Positions 1-6,567 of a stretch of DNA of 16,264 bases are shown in pieces (position 1 is the first letter of the stretch; the number at the start of each line of letters is the position of its first letter). A program made the translations under genes and the position numbers. Below the pieces are notes generated by a model that was not told the origin of the DNA, did no database searches, and was given only the letters and a program-made list of their open reading frames with translations. Location: the NCBI GenBank assembly GCA_034696485.1, contig JAQIWT010000695.1, positions 1-16,264 of the forward strand. The letters are read 5' to 3'. Origin of the DNA: Isohypsibius dastychi. Taxonomy: Eukaryota > Tardigrada > Eutardigrada > Parachela > Isohypsibiidae.

Positions 1-98
1 AGGTAGGAACCTTTGGTGATCCGCTGGAGTCCAGTTCGAAATTTCCCAGTTACTTCAAACTCCATCACAAAACCGTAAAATTTTCTAGCTGAATACCT

Positions 99-501
99 TT
101 AAAGTCGGATAGTCACGGGGTTGCGGCTCTTGAGTTTTTCAATCTGCAGTTTAGCGCTAATGAGTTCACGAAGATGTTGTTTTTCCATGATATTTGGTGA
201 AGAAAGAATATATGGTGAATCTACAGCAGCTGGATCGTCGAATACTTCTGGGATCACGTAACGTCGTCTGGGGGGGTCGAGAAAATAGAGGTGCAACGTA
301 CTGTGCCGGATTTTGACTTCGAGTCGTAACGTTGACAATTCTGGTCGACTTGTTTTGAAATACCGCCGCAGAAACAGCAATCACTTTGATGTCTTCCGAA
401 CTATCCCCCTCGAAATCTAATGTTGCAATCAAATAGACTTTTTTCGAGAAGGTATTCTTATTTTGGACAGCGCATGAAGAACGATAAAAAAGGCGAGTCA
501 A
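99..501 (-). pseudogene. Broken fragment resembling the N-terminal domain of a family-31 glycosidase
   Basis: Two overlapping minus-strand frames both look coding. One (501 to about 340) contains an acidic stretch LDFEGDSSEDIKV. The other (380 to 99) carries the order LRLEV, LHLYFLDP, RRRYVIP. In alpha-glucosidases and maltases of family GH31, the beta-sandwich domain before the catalytic barrel has a closely similar run: L-x-L-x-V, then LH-x-x-I-x-DP, then RYEVP. That domain helps shape the substrate pocket of enzymes releasing glucose from oligosaccharides. Here the match needs a frame change near 340-380, ends at a stop at 99, and lacks the catalytic domain in this window. I infer an exon relic or a frameshifted exon whose remainder would lie beyond the left edge. 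The family call rests on a short motif recognised by eye; an unrelated protein is possible. Confidence 0.38.
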
Positions 502-815
502 CAGAGAACAGAATGAGGGAATTCAAAAATTACGCGAGGGCCAGGCGGGAAGTTGAAAGTTAGTCAGTCTGTGAGGCCACCGTACCTTCCTACTGAAGGT
601 CAGCCCGCAGCAGGCTTCAACACGGTTACGTCAGGTGATTACCCTGAACCGTGCACCTGTGTTTATCTACTGGTTGTGTCTACTTCCGCTTGAACAGAGT
701 TTACATCTCAGTAACTGGGTTAAACATCCCATTGTTTAGCCAGCTAGATTAATCTGTGCTTTCCAAGTAAGATCATCGTTCTGCAAATTTCATCAGTCTA
801 ATAAAGGGTCATTAA
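502..815. other. Unassigned stretch with weak coding-like signal
   Basis: No gene can be defended here. A plus-strand frame around 570-700 encodes a plausible run (PYLPTEGQPAAGFNT, then CTCVYLLVV) but is closed by stops on both sides. It may be a decayed upstream part of the reading frame at 816-1166. A short hairpin at 621-653 is listed separately. Confidence 0.3.
621..653. repeat. Short imperfect hairpin
   Basis: CACGGTT at 621-627 pairs perfectly with AACCGTG at 647-653. Inside it CAGG (632-635) pairs with CCTG (643-646). The unpaired parts are ACGT on one side and a 7-base loop. No function is evident; it could be chance or part of a decayed mobile element. Confidence 0.4.
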
Positions 816-1166
816 AAACCTCTCCCAGTTCGTTACCGTGTGAAAGTATCGTACGAAGTGCTGAGACAGTCGTCAGTTATACCAGTTACCAGCTACCAAC
901 TACAAGGTGTTAACGAGATAGTACAGCAATACCACAATAATGACCTGGGAAGACAGCTCGACTTTGTTTTATCGATTACCCGTTATCTCGACGGTAGAAA
1001 TATACCTGTCGACTGAAGGATACTGAATCGCCAGAGGACACAGTTTACGCCGCAAGGATCTACACACCCAATCGTCTGGCCAGACTACGCTACACTCACG
1101 AACAATGCGCCAAAAACTCTGAAGGTCATTACCGCGAAAAAGCCACCACAACCACTTCCATTTTAA
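816..1166 (+). pseudogene. Unassigned reading frame with one in-frame stop
   Basis: One plus-strand frame opens after a TAA at 813 and runs to a TAA at 1164-1166, interrupted only by TGA at 1014-1016. Its composition is protein-like throughout: VKVSYEVLRQSSVIPVTSY near the start, then QLDFVLSITRYLDGRN, and after the stop PIVWPDYATL and a proline-rich end KKPPQPLPF. No ATG begins the frame, so its 5' part is missing or in another exon. I do not recognise the family. It lies directly upstream of a Gag-like piece and of Polinton-type relics on the same strand, so a structural protein of a mobile element is possible, but that is inference from position alone. Confidence 0.4.
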
Positions 1167-1208
1167 CCAGCTTACGGGCCAAATCAATCACGCGTTATTA
1201 ACAAGAAA

Positions 1209-1398
1209 ATGACCGCTATCACAGCAGCTGATTTAGCCACCGCAGTTGTCCAAGTGACTCGACAAGCTGCGTCTCCGTTAGCACCGTTACCATTTCTTCG
1301 AGAATAAGCCGGACGAAGACATCGGCATTTTTCTACGCCATCTCGAAGTTATCAAAAAAACTAATGGGTGGACAGATACTCAATTGCTGACAAGATAA
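1209..1398 (+). pseudogene. Gag-like fragment of an LTR retroelement
   Basis: An ATG at 1209 opens a frame reading MTAITAADLATAVV and ending at TAA 1305. A one-base shift just before that stop gives PDEDIGIFLRHLEVI, then NGWTD, ending at TAA 1396. The pattern (a start rich in A/T/V, a proline-rich link, then acidic residues, F-L-x-x-L-E, and N-G-W-T/S-D) is the usual beginning of retrotransposon Gag proteins, which assemble the particle around the element's RNA. Only about 60 residues remain. There is no zinc knuckle and no protease or reverse transcriptase follows; the next frames resemble a different class of element. I infer a truncated, frameshifted relic. Confidence 0.42.
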
Positions 1399-1700
1399 AC
1401 CGCGCAACTCAAGAAGCGTGCCTTGATTTGGTACCAAGGACGCATGAACACGCAATCCACCATTACAACATGAAACGACATGAAGGACGAAGCGATACGA
1501 GTATTCAGGCCAGACTGCCACTTACTCCAGAGCAGCTCAAAATTTGTCAACGGTGGGAAAAGCCTCTTAAACTTGTTGACCTGAAGAGATATCCGATCAA
1601 AGCAAAAAAAGGGAATTTTTACTCAAAAAGGTGGATTCCTTTCTGCTTATCATCAATAGCGTCCGGAATAATTGGAACGCTTCTTACCAATGATCAATGA
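1368..1700 (+). pseudogene. Short basic ORF with hydrophobic C-terminus, Polinton-associated type
   Basis: The first 40 or so codons overlap the end of the Gag-like fragment in another frame and may not be original. From about 1520 the sequence reads LPLTPEQLKICQRWEK, then VDLKRYPIKAKKG, and ends in a hydrophobic segment (IPFCLSSIASGIIGTLLT) followed by NDQ and TGA at 1698-1700. The layout of L-T-P-x-Q, a basic middle and a Gly/Ala/Ile-rich hydrophobic tail recalls small minor virion-type proteins carried by Polinton/Maverick and adintovirus-like elements. The stop overlaps the next start as ATGA, a compact layout typical of such elements. The family assignment is from memory of the pattern. 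Confidence 0.42.
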
Positions 1701-2229
1701 AAACTGTCGAAGCGCATTTTATTGTTCCAGCAAGCACAATGAAAAACAACGACAAAAAAGATGACCCAGTCCGTGCGACGGCGGAACTGTACAAAAACAA
1801 ACGAGAACCCGAAGAGGCAGCTTTGTTGGATATTGACCGAACTACACGAGACATACTGTCACGAAAGGATCTGAATGTTTGACAGGTTGCCGACCTACTG
1901 TCTGGAAAACTCAATCGGTTTTACGCGCTCAAACCAACGCAACCCACATTCACACCAGACGCTGAAGTCGAGAAACCAGTCGAGGTTGTATCCGTTCCAA
2001 GAAATCCGTTCCAAAAAAAACGTGGAAGACCGAAGAAAATAGTGTCAACGAGCAACAGGCAGCATCGCCCAAGAAAATTAATTTGCGATCACGCAAAGCA
2101 ATAACACAGGAAACTCACAATCCATTCACGAATAGACGTTTATCAGATAAATTCTCTTCGCCCCAATCTTCACCAGGAAAACTTGCTGCTGCTGCTGAAT
2201 CTCTGAGACCCCCTTTTAACAGGACTTAG
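1697..2229 (+). pseudogene. AT-hook-bearing ORF next to the integrase relic, with one stop and one frameshift
   Basis: ATG at 1697 overlaps the previous stop. The frame gives VEAHFIVPASTM, a charged stretch, and LLDIDRTTRDILSRKDLN before TGA 1880-1882. It continues in the same frame (VADLLSGKLNRFYALKP) to an AT-hook, RGRPKK, encoded at 2021-2038, and closes at TAA 2102. A second frame then stays open (SPKKINLRSRKAITQE) to TAG 2227-2229, which suggests an indel around 2040. The arrangement of an IVP-type N-terminus, an IL-x-R-x-DL helix, then a short linker to a basic tail, resembles conserved small proteins found beside Polinton integrases. The AT-hook suggests minor-groove DNA contact. The gene is broken as it stands. 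Confidence 0.45.
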
Positions 2230-2341
2230 AGCAACATTGAAGGGGGTGCGTATGTGTTTGCTTGAAGCTGAACAACAAAGTTGGATTTCGCTGGATAACA
2301 ATTTGAGATGGCCGGGTGTTTACCAGAAATAACATTTTGAA

Positions 2342-3262
2342 TACATCTTGAATTTTAACGTCTTGAATTGTATCTCAAAAAGCTGCGAAAGCGATAGCAG
2401 TGATAATGAGAAAAGAAATAGCCGAAAGCTACGTGGATTTAAGTCAGTTCTGGAGTCTCTGGAAGCACTGGACGCGTACACAATTCACAAACCACGTCTG
2501 ATCAGATTTCGGTGAAACCCGACAGTGGTATCGAACCTGTGCCAGCAGTTTCAAACTAACCTGCTTGACATGAACAAACTGGCTACATGGAATGCAGGAT
2601 GCCATTGGATCATGTTGACTATCGACGTTTTCTCAAAGAAACTGAGCTGTCAATTATTGAAGAAGAAAACGGGGGAGGAAGCAGAACGAGCTTTCGTACA
2701 AGTCATTAAAGAACTTGGCGAACCCACAAAGATTCAGGTGAATAAGGGGCAAGAGTTGATCAACAAACAAGGCAAGGATTATCTGAAGGCAAGAAATGTA
2801 ATATTGTTCTCAACTGAGAACAGCGACATCATGTGCGCAGTCGCTGAGAATGCAATCCGAACCTCAAAAGGGCGTATTTGCCGGCCCATGCGCCACACGA
2901 AGTCGAAATAGTATCATGATCGATTACAGAAACTAATTGTTTCTTACACTGCAACTGTCCATCGTGCCCACAAGATGCGGCCTGACGAAGTGAAGGGAAC
3001 GAATTCTCTCGAAGTTTTCAATAACCTCTAAGCAAAGTTGGCGAAATACCGGACACCAAAATTTTTAGGGGGAAATTTCGTACGTATCAGTGTTGACAAA
3101 AATGTATTTCAAAAAGAGTACGAAGGTGGATTTAAGAAAGAGATATTCGTAGTAACAAAAGTGATAATTCATAAACCTTGAACTGAGTACGAAATCTCGG
3201 ATTCGGGAGGCACTCCTGTTTTGGGACAGTTTTACAAATCTGAGTTGTCAAGAGTAGAGTGA
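2342..3262 (+). pseudogene. Decayed Polinton/Maverick-type integrase
   Basis: A single frame without frameshifts runs to the TGA at 3260-3262, with internal stops at 2513, 2909, 3029 and 3179. An acidic/basic lead is followed by LEALDAYTIHKPR, the usual N-terminal signature before the catalytic core. The core (RNase-H fold, DDE type) shows FQTNLLDM, IDVFSKKL, KKTGEEAERAF, VNKGQELIN and VAENAIRTSKGRI. The C-terminal part shows HRAHKMRPDEV and then VRISVDKNVFQKEY and GQFYKSELS, matching the tail of the F54H12.3-like integrase family. Such enzymes insert element DNA into the host chromosome. The first and second catalytic Asp positions are Asn here (AAC 2558-2560, AAT 2741-2743); the Glu remains (GAG 2846-2848). 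It cannot be functional. Confidence 0.85.
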
Positions 3263-3289
3263 ATGGTTTCCAAACTCTTCCCTACGGGT

Positions 3290-3490
3290 TTAAAGATGAT
3301 TAGATAAGTCATGTTTTTTCTCAGCTGTTTCATACCCTGTGTCGTTCCCATCTTCAATCACAAGTTCTATGCACTTGAAAGACTTTTTCGCGAAAACTTG
3401 GAATTCCGGTAGAAATATCAATCCAAAATATGCCAACAAAGCCAAAATCATGGCCAGGCGATTCCGATTATTACGATTTTTAGGCTCCAT
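3290..3490 (-). CDS. Small secreted-type peptide, 66 residues
   Basis: Starting at the ATG at 3490 the protein has a basic N-terminus (MEPKNRNNRNR), a hydrophobic core LAMILALLAYFGLIFL and a plausible signal-peptidase site after QVFA. A short polar mature part follows (KKSFKCIELVIEDGNDTGYE). A TATA-like box lies about 85-90 bases upstream on the same strand. I do not recognise the mature peptide. It has a single cysteine, so it is not a typical disulfide-rich toxin or defensin. A GGTATG within the last third might be a splice donor, in which case this is a signal-peptide exon of a longer gene. Against it: no AATAAA is seen downstream and the product is short. Confidence 0.45.
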   Translation of the reverse strand: MEPKNRNNRNRLAMILALLAYFGLIFLPEFQVFAKKSFKCIELVIEDGNDTGYETAEKKHDLSNHL

Positions 3491-3572
3491 TTTACTCAGC
3501 AACTGCCCACTCCGTCCTCTTTGAGCAGCTATGTGGGTCTGTGCTTAATTGTTTTCTCACTTCGTGTTGCTG

Positions 3573-3581
3573 TTCTTATAA
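3573..3581 (-). promoter_or_regulatory. TATA-like box upstream of the secreted peptide
   Basis: On the minus strand the sequence reads TTATAAGAA. Transcription would start near 3548-3552, leaving a 5' leader of about 60 bases before the ATG at 3490. The spacing is normal for an animal core promoter; one box alone is weak evidence. Confidence 0.4.
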
Positions 3582-3672
3582 GCGCGTGCCATCCCGAGCA
3601 ATTCAGAAGCGGGTTTTTATTTATTTGAATTTTTAAGAATGGGAAGTTCAAACCATATTCGTCGACAAATGT

Positions 3673-3918
3673 TCACTTCAACAAATCACCTCTGTTAATC
3701 CGGTGGTTCTTTGATAAATTATCGACTCTATGAAGAGCTTGCATGGGGGAATCGCGGTATGTCAACCAGAGCCGCAGCTCCTCAAATCCTATCCGGCCCC
3801 TAAACTCGACATCACTGAGCTTCACATTTATTAAGTTCCGGAAAACAAAAATATGAAATGTCTCAGTAACAATTTTTCGATAGGAAACGGAACGAAAGAG
3901 CCTGGACAAAACACACAA
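3673..3918 (-). CDS. Unassigned minus-strand ORF, possible exon
   Basis: The downstream two thirds (NLINVKLSDVEFRGRIGFEE, then LRLWLTYRDSPMQALHRV) have the mixed polar/hydrophobic composition of a folded protein; the first 25 residues do not. No signal peptide, zinc-binding or repeat motif is visible and I do not recognise the family. It lies just downstream, on the same strand, of the gene at 3975-4464, and could be an exon of the same transcription unit. No convincing donor-acceptor pair joining them was found. Treat as a candidate exon only. Confidence 0.27.
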   Translation of the reverse strand: MCVLSRLFRSVSYRKIVTETFHIFVFRNLINVKLSDVEFRGRIGFEELRLWLTYRDSPMQALHRVDNLSKNHRINRGDLLK

Positions 3919-3974
3919 TTATGAACATGCCTGAAGAAAAGATAGCGAGCTCTTACGTCTGAAAAACAAGATTC

Positions 3975-4464
3975 TTATTCGCCATCCGATCCAGCTCCCT
4001 CCTCTTCCTCAGATCCCAAATTGGATTCCGAGTCCGGGTCGACATTCATGATATGATTCAAATGACCCATTTCGGCTTGCGGGATTGGCGTTGGCCCAAT
4101 ATGTAATCCGAGTGCTTGCGACTTTGCCAGCAAGAAGTCCAGATGTTTAGTCTTCCACTGCTGGTTCAAGAACATTACCATCAAAGATGACGTGATGACA
4201 ATCCCGTCGGTCCTTTGAAGAGAATAATTTGTACACAAATTCCTTGTTTGTAATTGAAAAATTAAATTCACCATCCAATCAGAAACTCTGATCGATTCTC
4301 GTATCGGGTACGAGTCTCATTACACTCAATAGGCCCACGGACGCTCTTAACGAGTTTCGATTTCCAATCGAGCCTTGATACGCTCATTATTCGCATTGAT
4401 TGCGTTTGGCAGCTCCAAAGAATGAACCAAGTCACCAAGAACGTCGACATTTTTCCATTCGGGT
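3975..4464 (-). pseudogene. Two-exon gene with acidic C-terminal tail and an apparent frameshift
   Basis: A splice acceptor (TTGTTTTCAG on the minus strand, AG at 4466-4465) opens an exon encoding EWKNVDVLGDLVHSLELP, then NANNERIKARLEIETR, before TAA 4349-4347. The adjacent frame continues with IECNETRTRYENRSEFLIG to a donor GTGAAT at 4271. A 59-nt intron (4271-4213, acceptor TTCAAAG) joins in phase 2 to an exon reading QQWKTKHLDFLLAKSQALGL and ending in a highly acidic tail (SEEEEGAGSDGE). The acidic tail would suit a nuclear or chromatin-associated protein. The frame break near 4350 argues for a pseudogene, an assembly indel, or an exon structure I have not resolved. Family not recognised. 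Confidence 0.38.
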
Positions 4465-4587
4465 CTGAAAACAAGATGGGCATTGTATTATCCAGCTTTG
4501 TTATTGGAATCGGGTTTTGCAAAAAATAATACGCAAGAAAAATACAAATCATTCTGACGAAAAACTTACTTTGAAATCTTATGGTTG

Positions 4588-4595
4588 TGACGTCA
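4588..4595. promoter_or_regulatory. CRE/ATF palindrome TGACGTCA (copy 1)
   Basis: A perfect 8-base cAMP-response-element palindrome, bound in animals by CREB/ATF-type bZIP proteins. It lies about 120 bases upstream of the first recognised exon of the minus-strand gene at 3975-4464. An 8-mer can occur by chance, but its conservation in both copies of a diverged repeat adds weight. Confidence 0.35.
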
Positions 4596-4853
4596 CTCAA
4601 ACGATTCTATAAAAAATCAAATTTTCACTACTCATTTTTTTGCCATTCAAAAAATCATAACACATTACACTCCTCGAATCGATTATGCGTTCGTGACTTG
4701 GTTACCACAGGGTACCACCAAACAAATGGAATTTCGGTATTACCAAGATTTTCACGGTTTTAGTTCTTTTTATGTTGAATTAAAATTCAGAAAAAAAGGC
4801 AAAAAAATGTGGGTTACTTCGGAGAAAAATCATATTCGAAAATGTTATGGTTA

Positions 4854-4861
4854 TGACGTCA
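4854..4861. promoter_or_regulatory. CRE/ATF palindrome TGACGTCA (copy 2)
   Basis: The same palindrome in the second repeat unit, exactly 266 bases from the first. The flanking bases (TATGGTT on the left, CT on the right) are also conserved. Confidence 0.35.
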
Positions 4862-5296
4862 CTGAATTGATTTCAGAAAAAATTTAATTTTCATTTCTTA
4901 TCTTGTTTGAAATTTCAGAAACAAAAAGGGACAACACTTCCTGAATAAAATATGCATGCATGACTTGATCACCAGAGGGCACTACAAAACATTCAAAAAT
5001 AAATTTTTTTTAAAGTGCCAAAACAGAAATACTAAGGAACCTACGGAAAATCTGCCGACAGATTAGGAATCAGCAGATAATACAAAAAACATGGATATAG
5101 GGTTCCGGTTGTTACAACGCGATCTCGAGAAAATCGAATTTAGTTAGCTTAATTTCACAGATAAGTATGCAAATTAATTTTTTTTAAACCTATTTCTCTT
5201 GAAGTCCAGGATTCAGGGAATTTTGTGGAATGAGGCCCCCAAACGAAAAGTTACTTGATAACCCGGAAGTCCGAGGATACCAGGGATACCATCCAG

Positions 5297-5461
5297 TCAC
5301 CGAGCAAATCCCGACCATTTTACCAAGATTTCCTTGGTTCCCTTGCCTGGGAAGTCTCGAATCCCAAGGAGAGCCTCCAATTCGTACTTCGGATGTGGAT
5401 CCTGGACCAACTGTAGGATGGCCGGCAAAGGAGTCGGCTGGACTTGTGGGAATCGTGGCAT
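5297..5461 (-). pseudogene. Chromodomain fragment
   Basis: From an ATG at 5461 the ORF reads FPQVQPTPLPAILQLVQD and then the chromodomain core: YELEALLGIRDF, a short loop, and ILVKWSGF. In chromodomains Y-E-V/L-E-x-I/L-L and Y-L-V-K-W-x-G-Y/F form two beta strands of the methyl-lysine-binding cage. The expected next part (an acidic turn, then T-W-E-P and a C-terminal helix) is absent: TGA follows directly after GFAR. Either a splice donor lies at CG|GTGACT or the domain is truncated. Chromodomains occur in HP1-like proteins and at the C-terminus of many LTR-element integrases. The proline-rich lead fits the transposon context better, but this is unproven. Confidence 0.55.
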
Positions 5462-5471
5462 TTTGAAGTGA

Positions 5472-5484
5472 GGGGGGGGGGGGG
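5472..5484. repeat. Homopolymer G13
   Basis: Thirteen consecutive G on the plus strand, just upstream (minus sense) of the chromodomain ATG. A similar G5-A-G12 tract lies at 8455-8472, also beside a minus-strand ORF. Length here is prone to polymerase and sequencing error. Confidence 0.8.
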
Positions 5485-5646
5485 AGTTCCGGAAGTCCAG
5501 GATGTCAAAGCTCACCGAAACTCCATCTGAATTCCATCTCAAGTTCTATACAAAGAATCTCAACTAAGGATTACGGGTCCGCGACGTTTGGTAGAAGGGA
5601 GCGGTAATGAGTTCCGAATCGGTTTTTAACTACTCGCAAAGTTCTT

Positions 5647-5652
5647 TATAAA
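5647..5652 (+). promoter_or_regulatory. TATA box of the 79-residue gene
   Basis: TATAAA lies 34 bases before the ATG at 5681. The intervening sequence (CACTTGTTGCATTTTCAC) closely matches that after the GATAAAA box at 6488-6494 upstream of the gene at 6568, suggesting a shared promoter type. The spacing implies an extremely short leader, or a start at a later ATG. Confidence 0.5.
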
Positions 5653-5680
5653 CTGATGGCACTTGTTGCATTTTCACATC

Positions 5681-5979
5681 ATGGATGAGGAGGTCGCCCT
5701 ATTCCGGCAAGCGCAAGCCTCCCACCTTGAAAGGTTCACCGTTGTGAATGTTTCCGGATTTATCGACTCGCTGTATGCTCCAGAATCGATCATTGAACTG
5801 AAATTCATCAGCGGCATCGCCACTCAATTCCGCGGAAGATATATCGGCTTTCTCCCAGAGTAAGTTCCGTTTCTCATTCCAGATTCATATGTTTTTTCAT
5901 GTTTTTTGAACCCGGCAGTGATCACTGGTACCCCATCACGAGCCTCCTCAACAATCTTCGAAACTTGCGTGTAATGTAA
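5681..5979 (+). CDS. Small two-exon gene, 79-residue protein of unknown family
   Basis: Exon 1 runs from ATG 5681 to 5859 and ends at a consensus donor, GTAAGT. A 59-nt intron (5860-5918) ends in CCCGGCAG, and exon 2 (5919-5979) continues in phase 2 to TAA 5977-5979. The junction rebuilds an Asp codon, and both flanks read like one protein: FRGRYIGFLP before it, DHWYPITSLLNNLRNLRVM after it. The N-terminus is MDEEVALFRQAQASHLERF. No signal peptide or membrane helix is seen; it looks like a small cytosolic alpha/beta protein. Exact splice phase plus a TATA box make this one of the better-supported genes here. I do not recognise the family. Confidence 0.58.
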
Positions 5980-6144
5980 TCTGACCCCGTTCCGGCAATC
6001 AACTCACTCCTTCAAACCAAAAACACTGCCATGACTGTACTGAGAGTCCTTGGAACCATTTATTCCGGTGGGAATGAGTTTTACTCAGAACGTCGTGTTG
6101 TTTTGACGATGTGAAATTTTAATTGTTTCATAACGGTAAGCATT

Positions 6145-6384
6145 TTGTTTTTCATAACGCGTTGTAGGAGCAATGGCTCAAACATTAGTACCACAATCGC
6201 CAAAATTCGAGGGCGCCCTCAGTGGAACAGAATGTTCCGGAACCACGAGAACCGGGTTCGACCCGTTACAGAATCTGTACTTCGAGAACGATTTGCCAAC
6301 AAGACCGAAGACGAGATCGATGCTCACATCTGTGAATATTACCTATTTGATATACTGCTGCACCCACGTTCACTTTTCTCCTGA
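6145..6384 (+). CDS. Unassigned region open in two plus-strand frames
   Basis: Two overlapping frames both look protein-like. One, closing at TGA 6382-6384, contains RGRPQWNRMFRNHENRVRPV and FANKTEDEIDAHICEYYLFD, with a charge pattern typical of real protein. The other begins at ATG 6173 (context GCAATGG) with MAQTLVPQSPKFEGALSG and stays open to 6565, but becomes low-quality after about 6360. Possible explanations are a frameshifted gene, an exon read from an unseen upstream donor, or chance. A GTAAGC donor and a GTTGTAG acceptor lie only 32 bases apart near 6136-6167, too close to form a normal intron. No family recognised. Confidence 0.3.
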   Translation: MFFITRCRSNGSNISTTIAKIRGRPQWNRMFRNHENRVRPVTESVLRERFANKTEDEIDAHICEYYLFDILLHPRSLFS

Positions 6385-6487
6385 AAGAGTTGTATTGACG
6401 AAGCTGAGTTTCTTTGTTACAAAATCCAGCTCAAATCACGAACTTTTTTTTGCATTTTGCATATCGCATAATGAGAAAGAGGTGCTC

Positions 6488-6494
6488 TCGATAA
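6488..6494 (+). promoter_or_regulatory. TATA-like element and TTGCATTTCAC repeats before the gene at 6568
   Basis: GATAAAA is followed by ACTTGCATTTCAC and then further copies of GCATTTCAC and GTTTCAC up to 6540. The order matches the TATAAA and TTGCATTTTCAC before the gene at 5681. This could be a core promoter with a repeated initiator, or a shared repeat. Confidence 0.35.
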
Positions 6495-6567
6495 AACTTG
6501 TCACTTGCATTTCACCTGTTGCATTTCACTTCGTTTCACTTCTTGCTCCAGTTTCTGTCCGATAAAA

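Larger units (their letters stand above)
4545..5102. repeat. Diverged tandem duplication, unit about 266 bp
   Basis: Two copies lie head to tail, the second starting near 4811. Matching landmarks keep a constant offset: TATGGTTGTGACGTCACT (4580-4597) against TATGGTTATGACGTCACT (4846-4863), offset 266; and TGACTTG at 4694 against 4961, offset 267, followed by related ACCA-AGGG-AC blocks. Between the landmarks the copies are AT-rich and heavily diverged. A related string, GATTATGCGACTTGATCACC, recurs near 14550, so the unit may belong to a dispersed family. The first copy overlaps the upstream end of the minus-strand gene at 3975-4464. Confidence 0.6.

Noticed and set aside
6136-6167. GTAAGC...GTTGTAG as an intron
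   Set aside because: Only 32 bases long, shorter than any other intron inferred here (59 nt or more) and too short to splice normally.
6250-6275. GGGTTCGACCCG resembling a tRNA T-arm or B box
   Set aside because: No matching acceptor, D- or anticodon arms within 75 bases; the segment lies in a coding-like frame.
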